Shown: positions 14,013-23,233 of the stretch, piece after piece
Numbering within the stretch: the stretch's first letter is position 1
Layout: every line of letters begins with the position of its first letter
Assembly: GCA_003141435.1 (NCBI GenBank)
Contig: PLLW01000082.1
Location: 1-42,143 of the forward strand
Length of the DNA: 42,143 nt
Direction: 5' to 3'
Origin: Ignavibacteriales bacterium
GTDB lineage: Bacteria > Bacteroidota > Ignavibacteria > Ignavibacteriales > Ignavibacteriaceae
Translations under genes and position numbers: made by a program
Notes under the pieces: generated by a model
Database searches by the model: none
Told to the model about the DNA's origin: nothing
What the model saw: only the letters and a program-made list of their open reading frames with translations

Positions 14013-15002
14013 ATGAAATTGAAAAATATATTATATTATTTAGCCGTAATTGTTTTGTTAACCTCACAATTATGGGCACAGAATACTAATCCTGTAGTTA
14101 CAAATGTAACATTCAGTATTTCCGGTACAACAGTAACGGTTCATTACGATGTAGCAGACGCAGACGTATTACCAGGCACAGTTACCATCAGTATGCAAGT
14201 ATCAAGTAATGGTGGAACTACATGGGATTATAATTATAATTCTCCTACAACCGCTACTGGCGATATTGGTCCTGGTATAAATAGCCAAGATGGTCTCATC
14301 AAAACAATTACATGGACATACTCCGGTGTTGAGAATAGTAATTTCAAAATAATGATTTTAGCGAATGATAATACCGCTGACGGAAGCCCTTGCGTTGGAA
14401 CAGAAAAGGTGTATTATGAAGGGGGTCCTAATAATGATGGTGCTGCTTATTACAACACTATACAAATCGGCGGCCAATGCTGGTTAAAAGAAAATCTTAA
14501 TGTAGGCACAATGATAAATAGCACAACCGGCGGTTCAAATAGCGATGGTAGTCAAACAAACAACCCCACAATAGAAAAATACTGCTATAATAATAATGAA
14601 GCTATTTGCACAACTTACGGCGGCTTATACCAATGGGATGAAGCGATGCAGTATGTAACAACGGAAGGGGCACAAGGAATATGTCCAACTGGTTGGCATA
14701 TACCTACAAATGCTGAATTCGCAACATTGTCAACTATAGTAGGTGGAGATGGCAATGCATTAAAGGCTATCGGACAGGACAACACAAATACTAATACCAG
14801 CGGTTTTTCAGCCTTGTTTACTGGCTACCGCCTTGAAGCTGGGACCTTCAACGCTTTAGGATACGACACTTTCTTTTGGCCTTCTACGGAGCACGATGCG
14901 GCTTACTCATACGACATTTCCCTATCCTACGATAATAGTAATATCCATCTCGACTTCAATACTAAGATATTTGGATTCAGTGTCCGGTGCCTTAAGAATT
15001 AA
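14013..15002 (+). CDS. secreted FISUMP-domain protein
   Basis: A 329-residue exported protein. Signal peptide at residues 1-22 (ending LWA|Q); residues ~25-125 form an Ig-like domain. The C-terminal ~190 residues are the Fibrobacter succinogenes major paralogous domain (TIGR02145 type), with its marks IGGQCWLKENLNVG, GGLYQWDEAM, GICPTGWHIPTNAEF, FWPSTE and the ending FSVRCLKN. The function of this family is not known; members are abundant surface proteins in Fibrobacteres and Bacteroidota. AAAAGGAATA (13999-14008) supports the ATG. Six Cys residues lie in the C-terminal domain and probably form disulfides. The gene ends before a strong hairpin. Confidence 0.85.
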   Translation: MKLKNILYYLAVIVLLTSQLWAQNTNPVVTNVTFSISGTTVTVHYDVADADVLPGTVTISMQVSSNGGTTWDYNYNSPTTATGDIGPGINSQDGLIKTITWTYSGVENSNFKIMILANDNTADGSPCVGTEKVYYEGGPNNDGAAYYNTIQIGGQCWLKENLNVGTMINSTTGGSNSDGSQTNNPTIEKYCYNNNEAICTTYGGLYQWDEAMQYVTTEGAQGICPTGWHIPTNAEFATLSTIVGGDGNALKAIGQDNTNTNTSGFSALFTGYRLEAGTFNALGYDTFFWPSTEHDAAYSYDISLSYDNSNIHLDFNTKIFGFSVRCLKN

Positions 15003-15020
15003 CTTATTATTAATATCAAG

Positions 15021-15050
15021 ATATTGGCCAGGTGATGGCCTGGCTAATAT
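15021..15050 (+). terminator. terminator hairpin after the FISUMP gene
   Basis: ATATTGGCCAGG (15021-15032) pairs with CCTGGCTAATAT (15039-15050), 12 pairs with one G-T, around loop TGATGG. It lies 19 bases after the stop codon; the U-tract is weak (ATTTAAT). Confidence 0.65.
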
Positions 15051-15440
15051 TTAATCACTGGCAAAAGAATAAAGATAATAAATCATCCTCTCTATAATTC
15101 AAAGTTTAACTTGAATAGCGTATTATAATATTTTACTGTCTGAATTATAGAATAATATTCCCAAAATGAGAATAACACTTCCAAATCATCTTCATTTCTT
15201 TAATTTTATGCCGTTAAGTAAATTGGCACTTTAATTGGTAGCTATTGTGTAGTTGTTCTAAATAAATTAAAAAAACTGTGCAAATAGATCCTTTTAAAAA
15301 TTTGTATTTAATCAAACAAAATGTTTTATATTTATCAGGCAAATAATATAGCATTGATGGACATCACACCTAAAACTAAAAATCAATGGATAATAGCGCA
15401 AATGTTACATAATTTTCATTTATTAGAGTAATAGAAAATC
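15051..15440 (+). other. gene-free A/T-rich leader before the polysaccharide locus
   Basis: No coding frame, RNA or repeat could be supported here. It precedes the first gene of the polysaccharide locus and should carry its promoter. One weak candidate is TTTG at 15301-15304 with TATATTTA at 15327-15334, but the 22-base spacing is longer than the Bacteroidota norm. No JUMPstart-like element is seen. Confidence 0.4.
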
Positions 15441-17018
15441 ATGAAAAGATATATTCAACATAACAAATTATCTATTGAATATTTTCTTATTGATGGCTTA
15501 ATACTAACAATGTTCTGTTATATTGGAATTATATCAAACTTGACCCCGGATAATTTTATAGAAAAGGGATTTCCATTACTGGTATTAATATATTTAGGTT
15601 GGTTGATTTCAGCTGCCACAACAAATAAATTCATTCCTGTAGTACGTCCACCTAAAAAATTGAAATCATTTGAATTTAAAGTAAGATTTTATTTGTGGTT
15701 CATTACACTGATTGTCCTATCAATGATTTTTGTGCAGCTAGGATTTAACAGCTCTGCTGGTTTTATCAAAACATTAGTAGGCTATGCAATATTGTCTTCA
15801 TTGGTTTCGATGGCTTTGTTTGCAGCAAAGAAAGAAATCAGAACTGATGACCCCACTATAAAATTCTTAAAAGCTTATGAGATAGAGGATTTTAGAAAAT
15901 TGCCCAACGGCAAGGAACATGATTTGAAGTACAGTTTTAAGAGCACGGAGGCATCTGAATCTGTAGTTAAGGAGCGGATGCAATTTGAATATCTGAAAGA
16001 ATACGGAGAAGTATTTTTACTTCTCGACAACGTACTTGATTTCAAATCATTTGATACTCGTAAAACAATAATAATAAAATCTAGTGGTCCAAATGGTTTC
16101 TCCTCTGCGCCGCCTGAATCATATCAATTATTTGTAAACCTGCATATTTTGAATGAACAAAATCAAATAAATAGTTATTTACTTGATGTAAGAAAAACAT
16201 TAGTACAGGGGGGGGTATTTGTTGGAGCTTTACACCCTAACCATTATAGGTATCACAGGTTTATAAAAAAATACTCTCTTGTGATTGGGAAGACACTTTA
16301 TTTCTTTAATTTTATTTGGAATAGAATTTTTCCCAAGTTGCAAATTACAAGAAAGCTCTATTTTATGTTAAATAGGGGAAAAGACCGTGATATCTCTCTG
16401 GCTGAAGGATTAGGTAGAGTAGTATATTCTGGTTTTAGAGTATTAGACCTTGTTGTAGTTGGTGAAGTTGTTTATTTTGCAGCAGTTAAAGATAAAGGAT
16501 CTGTACCTGAAAAGAAATTATTTTACAGCATCGTCTTTAAAATGCAGAGAATTGGCCAAGGTGGAAAACCGATTTATATTTATAAGTTAAGGACTATGCA
16601 TCCTTATTCAGAATATATCCAGGATTTTGTACGCAATTTAAATGGGCTGGGGGAGGGACTTAAAATAAAAGATGATTTCAGAATTGCACCATGGGGGAAA
16701 TTTTTAAGAAAATATTGGATTGATGAACTGCCTAATTTATTTAATTTTCTGAAAGGCGATATTAAGTTAGTGGGGGTACGTCCATTAAGCCGCAATAAGT
16801 TTGATCAATATCCTCCGGATTTACAAAAATTACGGATATTCACAAAGCCTGGTTTGATACCTCCATTCTATAAAGATCTTCCTAAAAACTCTGATGAATT
16901 AGTGGCATCCGAAAAAAAGTATCTGTTAGCTTTTCAAAAAAATCCAATCAAGACAGACATCAAATATTTCTTTATATGTTTGTATAACATTTTAATAAAA
17001 CACGCAAGAAGTTCATAA
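15441..17018 (+). CDS. sugar transferase with N-terminal membrane and methyltransferase-like regions
   Basis: A 525-residue protein. Residues ~10-130 hold four hydrophobic segments. Residues ~225-285 contain YQLFVNLHILNEQNQINSYLLDVRKTLVQGG, which resembles the end of a SAM-methyltransferase-like fold. Residues ~365-510 form the bacterial sugar transferase catalytic core: KMQRIGQGGKPIYIYKLRTM, FRIAPWGKFLRK, and the Asp-Glu pair in WIDELPNLFNFLKGDIKLVGVRPLS. These enzymes attach the first sugar-phosphate to undecaprenyl phosphate. The re-entrant hydrophobic helix normally just before the core (as in the next gene) is not obvious; the sequence there reads VVVGEVVYFAAVKDKGS. It opens the polysaccharide locus, with a second such enzyme 188 bases downstream. 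Confidence 0.75.
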   Translation: MKRYIQHNKLSIEYFLIDGLILTMFCYIGIISNLTPDNFIEKGFPLLVLIYLGWLISAATTNKFIPVVRPPKKLKSFEFKVRFYLWFITLIVLSMIFVQLGFNSSAGFIKTLVGYAILSSLVSMALFAAKKEIRTDDPTIKFLKAYEIEDFRKLPNGKEHDLKYSFKSTEASESVVKERMQFEYLKEYGEVFLLLDNVLDFKSFDTRKTIIIKSSGPNGFSSAPPESYQLFVNLHILNEQNQINSYLLDVRKTLVQGGVFVGALHPNHYRYHRFIKKYSLVIGKTLYFFNFIWNRIFPKLQITRKLYFMLNRGKDRDISLAEGLGRVVYSGFRVLDLVVVGEVVYFAAVKDKGSVPEKKLFYSIVFKMQRIGQGGKPIYIYKLRTMHPYSEYIQDFVRNLNGLGEGLKIKDDFRIAPWGKFLRKYWIDELPNLFNFLKGDIKLVGVRPLSRNKFDQYPPDLQKLRIFTKPGLIPPFYKDLPKNSDELVASEKKYLLAFQKNPIKTDIKYFFICLYNILIKHARSS

Positions 17019-17206
17019 TTAGTTGAGGACTTCCCTCAGGAAATTATAGAGGATCATCAGAAGAGATTCAATTGGAACTCAAGAGGCGAAGCTGTGAGAA
17101 ATTCAAGAGGTTGAATTAAAAGAATTTCACACAAAAATAAATTATTATTTTAAGAATTTTATGAAATTATTTCAAGAAGAATGATAAAAAAACTCTCGAG
17201 GTCTAA

Positions 17207-17911
17207 ATGGAAAAAAATATTATAGCACATCAAATTAAAGGAATAAAAAGTGGGTACTATCAACGTATAGATCTTGCATGGAATACCTTCCTTAGTAAAC
17301 CTGAGAGAAAATATTATTTAATAATTAAAAACATCATGGATTATTTTGTGGCATTAATTGCAATAATAATTTTAATGCCTATTTTTATTTTAATACCTAT
17401 AATTATTAAGATAGATTCAGAAGGTCCGGCTCTATTTAAACAAAAAAGAATTGGTAAAAACTGCAAGCCATTTTATATATATAAATTCAGAACAATGATA
17501 AAAGATGCGCATACCAAACAGATCGAGTTACAAAATATTAATGAAATGCAAGGTGGTAAGTTATTTAAAAGTAACAATGATCCGCGAATAACACGAATTG
17601 GGAAATTTTTAAGAAAATACAGCCTTGATGAATTACCACAGTTATTTAATATATTGCAAGGTGAAATGTCAATTATTGGACCAAGACCATTATCAACACC
17701 AATTTCTGCATATGAAAAATACCAGTTGAAAAGATTTATAATAAAACCTGGGTTAGGTTGTATCTGGCAGGCATATTATAGGGATGAAACAAACTTTACG
17801 AAATGGATGAAAACTGATCTGCTATATGTTAAAAAAATTAGTCTTTTGTTTGATATTAAAATCTTTTTATTAGTAGCTAAAATTGTTATTCTAGGTAAGG
17901 GCGCTAGATAG
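17207..17911 (+). CDS. undecaprenyl-phosphate sugar phosphotransferase
   Basis: A 234-residue enzyme of the PglC/WcaJ catalytic family. It has the full core: a hydrophobic re-entrant segment with Pro breaks (FVALIAIIILMPIFILIPII, ~47-66), GPALFKQKRIGKNCKPFYIYKFRTM, DPRITRIGKFLRK, and the catalytic Asp-Glu in SLDELPQLFNILQGEMSIIGPRPLS, then KPGLGCIWQ. It transfers a hexose- or HexNAc-1-phosphate from a UDP-sugar to undecaprenyl phosphate, starting repeat-unit synthesis at the cytoplasmic face. The substrate cannot be read from sequence. A gap of 188 bases without a supported gene separates it from the first sugar transferase. Confidence 0.9.
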   Translation: MEKNIIAHQIKGIKSGYYQRIDLAWNTFLSKPERKYYLIIKNIMDYFVALIAIIILMPIFILIPIIIKIDSEGPALFKQKRIGKNCKPFYIYKFRTMIKDAHTKQIELQNINEMQGGKLFKSNNDPRITRIGKFLRKYSLDELPQLFNILQGEMSIIGPRPLSTPISAYEKYQLKRFIIKPGLGCIWQAYYRDETNFTKWMKTDLLYVKKISLLFDIKIFLLVAKIVILGKGAR

Positions 17912-18045
17912 TCTTAAGAGAACATCTTGAAAACAAAGTACATTTTGGAAAGATAAGCTTAGGGTGAATCATAAGCAGGTAACCTTAAAAGTTTATTTAA
18001 TTTTTAATTAAATTCAACATTTCATAACATTAATTTTAATTTTCT

Positions 18046-18570
18046 ATGGAAACAAAAAGCTTACTTCTTACCGGTATTTTATTATTCGTAGTTTTAACTA
18101 CTAATATTTTTGCACAGGAAGATATACAAATCGGGAAAAGCCTTAAAGAGAATACGCAGCATAACGGTGCATTATACGATTATTCCAATCCGGAGGGCAT
18201 TAATATTAAAGTAATGATCTGGGGATACGTACAATTTCCCGGTCAGTATATTGTTCCCTCTGCAAGCGGTGTAAATGATCTGCTTTCATTAGCAGGCGGA
18301 CCGACTCAGGACGCTAATGTTGATGATCTAAAGTTATTCAGAATTAACCCGGATTCCAGCCAAACAATTGTTAGGTTTAATTACAGCGACCTTTTATGGA
18401 ATAACAGCGATTTGTCTAAACCGTTAAAAATTCCAGGATTGCATCCAGGTGATATACTTCTGGTTCCCGGAGCACCCAAATGGTACCTTAGAGATTACTT
18501 AAGTCTCGTTCTTTCAATAGTATCAACCGTCGCATCCATCGCTACTCTTCTGGTTTACATCTATAAATAA
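18046..18570 (+). CDS. minimal SLBB-domain polysaccharide export protein
   Basis: A 174-residue protein with a signal peptide (residues 1-23, ending IFA|QE), one SLBB beta-grasp domain (VMIWGYVQFPGQYIVPSASGVNDLLSLAGGPTQDANVDDLKLFR...LHPGDILLVPG) and a C-terminal transmembrane helix (SLVLSIVSTVASIATLLVYIY). Wza-type outer-membrane exporters have an additional N-terminal poly-export domain, which is absent here. The next gene, 20 bases downstream, is the Wzc-like co-polymerase, so the protein probably bridges it to the export channel. A separate full Wza would be expected elsewhere in the genome. Confidence 0.8.
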   Translation: METKSLLLTGILLFVVLTTNIFAQEDIQIGKSLKENTQHNGALYDYSNPEGINIKVMIWGYVQFPGQYIVPSASGVNDLLSLAGGPTQDANVDDLKLFRINPDSSQTIVRFNYSDLLWNNSDLSKPLKIPGLHPGDILLVPGAPKWYLRDYLSLVLSIVSTVASIATLLVYIYK

Positions 18571-18590
18571 AATAATAATTAGGGAATGTT

Positions 18591-20837
18591 ATGCAAAACA
18601 CGGATTTTGACTTCAAAAATTATTCATTCGGCTCTACTAAATCAATCAAGGATTACATCCTGCTGATCCGTACAAATCTTAAGACTTTCATGATTATTCC
18701 GATAATTATTTTTATCCTTTCTCTGGCTTATGCTATGTATCCGCCAAACATCTATCGATCCACCGTTACTTTAAAAATAATCGTTCAGCAGCAAACTGTT
18801 TTAAAAGACGGATCATTACCTGAAGTAAAAACTGAGAATAGCGATAGATTTATCGCAAATGAAATTGAGGTTATTCAGAATTATGATACCAGAGAAAGAG
18901 TTGCTAAAGCCCTAATTGATACTATTGAAAATGCGAAAAATAAAAAAGTTTTTAATTTATTGACACTTGACAAGAATGAAGAAGGTATAAACGGACATAA
19001 AACACTTAGCGATATTACCGGACTTTTATTAACTAAGGTTAAAACCGAGCAAAAAGCGGGTATGGATGTTATTGAGATTTCAGCAGAATCACCTTCACCA
19101 GAAGAAGCTTCCCTAATTGCCAATACATATGCAGAAAAATTTTTACAATTTAATCTTGAAGAAAACCGCAACCAGCTTAATGTAGTAAGAAAGTTTTTGG
19201 AAAATCAAAGCAAGGAAAAATTGACCGAATTGAATAACGCAGAAAATGAATTATCAAATTTTAAGGAAAAAGGCGGAATAGTATCTTTAGACGCTCAATC
19301 GTCAGAATTAATAACACAGCTTTCACAGCTGGATGCACAGAGGGATGCTGCAAAAATCGACTTGATGACTTCTAAGGGGGTATTGGATCAATATAAAAAA
19401 GAAATAGGCAATCAGAATCCATATCTCGCTAATTATCTTGAAAGCCAGACTTCACAAGCCTATATAGATGTGCTTCAAAAACAGATAGCCGAACTTCAGA
19501 TGAACAGGGACATGGCTATGGCTAATAAAAGCCCTAATATGGATGTCTCAGTTAAAATAAATGAATATGATCGGAAAATAAACGAACTAAAGCAGAAATT
19601 GAGTTCCAAAATTAACGGCATTAAGACAGGGGCATTTTCAGGCAGCCCGGACCAGATAAAGGACCTTGCACAGAAACTAATAGAAGAGGAAGTAAGAAAT
19701 CATTCTCTTTCAATAAAATTGAATGAATTACAAACAATAATTAATAAATATGAAGGTAGTATTAGTAGATTACCCAAAAAATCTATGGAATTTGCCGGGT
19801 ACCAAAGAAATATGGAGTCTTTGCAGCAACTATACACGCTTGTGCAACAGAAGTACCAGGAAGCTTTGATCAATGAACTTTCGCAGCCGGGAAATTTGGT
19901 AATTATTGGTGTGGGCAGGGTTCCGGATAGTCCTGCAAAACCAAACAGATTAATGATTATTCTTATTGGATTAATGATATCGCCTGTAATTGCTTTCGGT
20001 TATATTTTAATTAAGGATTATTTCGACGATACGATTAAATCACCCGATGATATTGAGAAGAATGATATTAGTTTTCTTTCATGGATACCTCATTCAATTT
20101 ATAATATCAATAATTATCACGACAATGAGGAATTATTAGCTTTATATGAATCGGATTCTCCTGTAAGTGAGTCATTTCGGGCCATTAAAGCGCGTATTCT
20201 CCATTCCAAAGCCGATTCCGGGATTCCTAAAATAATATTAGTAACCTCAGCGGCAGAGGGTGAAGGTAAATCTTTTGTTTCTTTTAATTTGGCAGGAAAT
20301 TTTGCTCAATCAAATAAGAGAACTTTATTATTAGACTGTGATTTAAGAAGACCTAGAATTCACGCTATTATGGGAGTTGATAAAAAACCGGGACTTGTAG
20401 ATTTTTTACTTCACAAAACAAAATTAGAAGAGATAATAAGAAAAACCCGAAAGAATAATTTAAGTTATATAACGTCAGGTTCAATTATCAAAAATCCAGC
20501 TGAATTGTTAGAATCTAAAAAAATGGACGATTTCTTAAAAATAATACGAGATTTTTTTGATGTAATAATTATTGATTCCGCCCCAATAGTCGCCGTTATC
20601 GATACTGAAATCCTTACAAAGTTTGTTGACGGAACTATTTTGGTTGTATGTGCTGATAAAACTAAAAATCAATTAATGATGGATGCAGTTGACATAATTA
20701 AACGCAATAAGATTCCATTCCTTGGTACCGTACTAAACGATTTTAGATATAAGAGCGGTTATGGTTATTATTACAAATATTATTACAACTATTCATCAAA
20801 TGGGAATGGGGGTAAAAAACATAAAGTTAAACCATAA
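18591..20837 (+). CDS. Wzc-like polysaccharide co-polymerase / tyrosine autokinase
   Basis: A 748-residue protein. Wzz domain with first membrane helix (~residues 32-50, IPIIIFILSLAYAMYPP) and start of the periplasmic part; long periplasmic coiled coil (~190-420); GNVR-like region and second membrane helix (~455-475, IILIGLMISPVIAFGYIL). The cytoplasmic BY-kinase domain follows, with Walker A TSAAEGEGKS (~549-558), Walker A' LLLDCDLRRPR and Walker B FDVIIIDSAP. The C-terminus has nine Tyr in YKSGYGYYYKYYYNY, the autophosphorylation cluster. It controls chain length and export of capsule or O-antigen, regulated by cyclic phosphorylation. Forms an operon with the SLBB protein. Confidence 0.93.
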   Translation: MQNTDFDFKNYSFGSTKSIKDYILLIRTNLKTFMIIPIIIFILSLAYAMYPPNIYRSTVTLKIIVQQQTVLKDGSLPEVKTENSDRFIANEIEVIQNYDTRERVAKALIDTIENAKNKKVFNLLTLDKNEEGINGHKTLSDITGLLLTKVKTEQKAGMDVIEISAESPSPEEASLIANTYAEKFLQFNLEENRNQLNVVRKFLENQSKEKLTELNNAENELSNFKEKGGIVSLDAQSSELITQLSQLDAQRDAAKIDLMTSKGVLDQYKKEIGNQNPYLANYLESQTSQAYIDVLQKQIAELQMNRDMAMANKSPNMDVSVKINEYDRKINELKQKLSSKINGIKTGAFSGSPDQIKDLAQKLIEEEVRNHSLSIKLNELQTIINKYEGSISRLPKKSMEFAGYQRNMESLQQLYTLVQQKYQEALINELSQPGNLVIIGVGRVPDSPAKPNRLMIILIGLMISPVIAFGYILIKDYFDDTIKSPDDIEKNDISFLSWIPHSIYNINNYHDNEELLALYESDSPVSESFRAIKARILHSKADSGIPKIILVTSAAEGEGKSFVSFNLAGNFAQSNKRTLLLDCDLRRPRIHAIMGVDKKPGLVDFLLHKTKLEEIIRKTRKNNLSYITSGSIIKNPAELLESKKMDDFLKIIRDFFDVIIIDSAPIVAVIDTEILTKFVDGTILVVCADKTKNQLMMDAVDIIKRNKIPFLGTVLNDFRYKSGYGYYYKYYYNYSSNGNGGKKHKVKP

Positions 20838-20892
20838 TATGAAACTGATTATTTAAAGTAGCTTATTTTTTAACTAACAAACCAAAATAATT

Positions 20893-21834
20893 ATGAGCGA
20901 TACGAAATTCCTTGTCACTGGTGGAGCTGGTTTTATCGGTTCCAATATTGTGGAAGAATTATTAAAACGGGGGCACTTTGTTAGGGTATTGGATAATTTG
21001 GCCACAGGCAAAAGAGAAAACCTAAAAGAATTTGAAAAAGATATTGAGTTTCTGGAAGGGGATATTAGAAGCTATCATATTGTGCGGCAGGCTGTAAAAG
21101 ATATTGAAGTAATTCTTCACCAGGCAGCTTTACCCTCCGTTCCCCGTTCAATAAATGATCCCATAACTACAAATGAAGTAAATGTTATGGGTACATTAAA
21201 TATTCTCGACGCATCTAAAAATGCGGGTGTAAGAAGAATAGTTTATGCTTCCTCATCTTCAGTATACGGAGATAACCCCAAACTTCCCAAAAGCGAAGAT
21301 ATGTTTCCCAATCCTCTTTCGCCTTATGCAGTTTCCAAACTCGCGGGTGAAAAATACTGTAATGTTTTCTCCAGACTTTACGGTATGGAAACAGTTACGC
21401 TAAGATATTTTAATGTTTTCGGCCCTAAACAGGACCCAAACTCTCAATATTCAGCGGTTATACCTAAGTTTATTGAAGCGATAAAAGCAGACAAGCAGCC
21501 GACTATTTACGGCGATGGAACACAAAGCCGTGACTTTACTTATGTTGCAAATGTTGTTGAAGCCAATATACTGGCTGCAACTAAAGATATTGAGAGTGGA
21601 TTAGTTATGAATTGCGCTTGTCACGGGCAAATTACATTAAATGAACTTGTGATACAGATTAATAATCTTTTAGGAAAGAACATTGAGGCAATATATGCTA
21701 AATCTAGAGAAGGGGATATTAAGCATTCGTTTGCAGACATAAGTTTAATAAAGGAAAAACTAAATTTTATCCCTAATATAAGTTTTGCGTTAGGATTAAA
21801 AAAAACAATAGAATTTTTTACCAATAGAAAATAA
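20893..21834 (+). CDS. UDP-sugar 4-epimerase, WbpP/Gne-like SDR
   Basis: A 313-residue extended short-chain dehydrogenase. NAD-binding GGAGFIGSN near residue 10; the 'SSSSVYGD' Ser/Thr motif; catalytic Tyr145 and Lys149 in YAVSK; RYFNVFGPKQDPNSQYSAVIPKF is the substrate-binding stretch typical of UDP-GlcNAc(A) 4-epimerases such as WbpP/TviC. It likely converts UDP-GlcNAc or its uronic acid into the galacto form for the repeat unit. The exact substrate is uncertain, and UDP-glucose 4-epimerase remains possible. Followed four bases later by the flippase gene. Confidence 0.8.
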   Translation: MSDTKFLVTGGAGFIGSNIVEELLKRGHFVRVLDNLATGKRENLKEFEKDIEFLEGDIRSYHIVRQAVKDIEVILHQAALPSVPRSINDPITTNEVNVMGTLNILDASKNAGVRRIVYASSSSVYGDNPKLPKSEDMFPNPLSPYAVSKLAGEKYCNVFSRLYGMETVTLRYFNVFGPKQDPNSQYSAVIPKFIEAIKADKQPTIYGDGTQSRDFTYVANVVEANILAATKDIESGLVMNCACHGQITLNELVIQINNLLGKNIEAIYAKSREGDIKHSFADISLIKEKLNFIPNISFALGLKKTIEFFTNRK

Positions 21835-21838
21835 AATT

Positions 21839-23233
21839 ATGAAAGTGGTTTTGGGCTGGCGGACTTGGAACCCGTTTGTGATTTTTAATCAATTTGCATC
21901 TTTTTTTTCCAAAGGCTCCGAAAGAAGCAATCTGGCAAAGAAACAAATTTTGTACTCTTTTTTCTTGAAAGCGATAAGTGTTGTTATTGGTTTACTATTT
22001 GTCCCATTGCTTCTCCATTACCTTGATGCTGAAAGATATGGTATTTGGCTGACGCTAACTTCAATTGTGGGTTGGTTCACATTTTTTGATGCGGGTTTAG
22101 GAAATGGCTTACGAAACCGGCTTACTGAAGCGCTTGCACAAGGAGAACAACAACTTGCCAAAGAATATGTTAGTACAACCTATGCAATTATTTCAATTAT
22201 TTTCATTGTAGTATTAATAGTTTTTTATTGCGTAAACCCTTTCTTGCACTGGAATGAGATATTAAACACTTCCCTTGTTCCTGCTAAAGAACTTAGCCTA
22301 TTGGCATTAATTGTTTTTACTTTTTTTCTATTAAGATTCATCTTTCAGTTAATAGGAATTATTTTGATGGCAGACCAAAGGCCTGCCTTAAACAACGCTT
22401 TTGGCCCTATTGGTAATATTGTTTCTTTAATTCTCATATATATACTTTCCCTTACTATGAAAGGGGCATTTGTAATTATGGGATTTGTTTTAAGTATTGT
22501 TCCTGTTATTGTTTTGTTGATTGCAACCTTTTTTTTATTTCGAAAAAGATATCGGTATTTGGCTCCAAGCATAAAAAATATAAAATGGGAACACACTCAT
22601 TCCCTCTTGGGGTTAGGTGTTAAATTTTTCTTAATTCAAATTGCATCCATTATTCTTTTTACCTCCTCCAATATGATTATAACACAAATTTTAGGGGCTG
22701 AGCAAGTAGCAGTATATAATATAGCTTTTAAATACTTTCAGGTGCCTGTTATGCTTTATGGTATAATTATGACTCCTATCTGGTCCGCAGTAACAGATGC
22801 CTACTTTCGAAAAGATTTTGCTTGGCTCAAAAATACTTTAACAAAATTGAATAAATTTTCTTTGTTGGTTTTTGTTGGTATTATTTTTATGCTGATTGCT
22901 AGTCCATATGTTTTTTCATATTGGGTTGGAAAAAAAATCGATATACCTTTTGCTGTTTCTGCCACAATGGCATTATATGCTGCTATTAATGTCTTCCTTT
23001 CTCCCTATTCTCAATATATTAATGGAATGGGGAAACTTTATCTGAGTACAAGATTAGTTGTTATTATTTTTATCGTATATATACCTCTTGCTATAATATT
23101 AGCCAAAAGCCCTTTACAATTAGCCGGAGTTATGTTAGCCACTTGTATAATTAATATTCTGAACATACCATTCGAAGTTTATCAAACTAATAAACTCATA
23201 AACCAAAAAGCACATGGAATCTGGAACAAATAA
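21839..23233 (+). CDS. wzx: Wzx-type oligosaccharide flippase
   Basis: A 464-residue protein with about 12 hydrophobic segments and the N-terminal pattern of the polysaccharide transporter (MOP) family: QILYSFFLKAISVVIGLLFVPLLLHYLDAERYGIWLTLTSIVGWFTFFDAGLGNGLRN. This is followed by paired helices throughout. It moves undecaprenyl-PP-linked repeat units across the inner membrane. Short spacing to the epimerase and a 20-base overlap with the next glycosyltransferase show co-transcription. The first ~30 residues before the family's conserved start are extra; a later start is possible but no better ATG with a binding site is seen. Confidence 0.88.
   Translation: MKVVLGWRTWNPFVIFNQFASFFSKGSERSNLAKKQILYSFFLKAISVVIGLLFVPLLLHYLDAERYGIWLTLTSIVGWFTFFDAGLGNGLRNRLTEALAQGEQQLAKEYVSTTYAIISIIFIVVLIVFYCVNPFLHWNEILNTSLVPAKELSLLALIVFTFFLLRFIFQLIGIILMADQRPALNNAFGPIGNIVSLILIYILSLTMKGAFVIMGFVLSIVPVIVLLIATFFLFRKRYRYLAPSIKNIKWEHTHSLLGLGVKFFLIQIASIILFTSSNMIITQILGAEQVAVYNIAFKYFQVPVMLYGIIMTPIWSAVTDAYFRKDFAWLKNTLTKLNKFSLLVFVGIIFMLIASPYVFSYWVGKKIDIPFAVSATMALYAAINVFLSPYSQYINGMGKLYLSTRLVVIIFIVYIPLAIILAKSPLQLAGVMLATCIINILNIPFEVYQTNKLINQKAHGIWNK

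Noticed and set aside
17019-17206. Hairpin TGAGG/CCTCA (17024-17038) and possible coding remnant between the two sugar transferases
   Set aside because: The stem has only five pairs without a T-run, and no frame in the gap shows family similarity.
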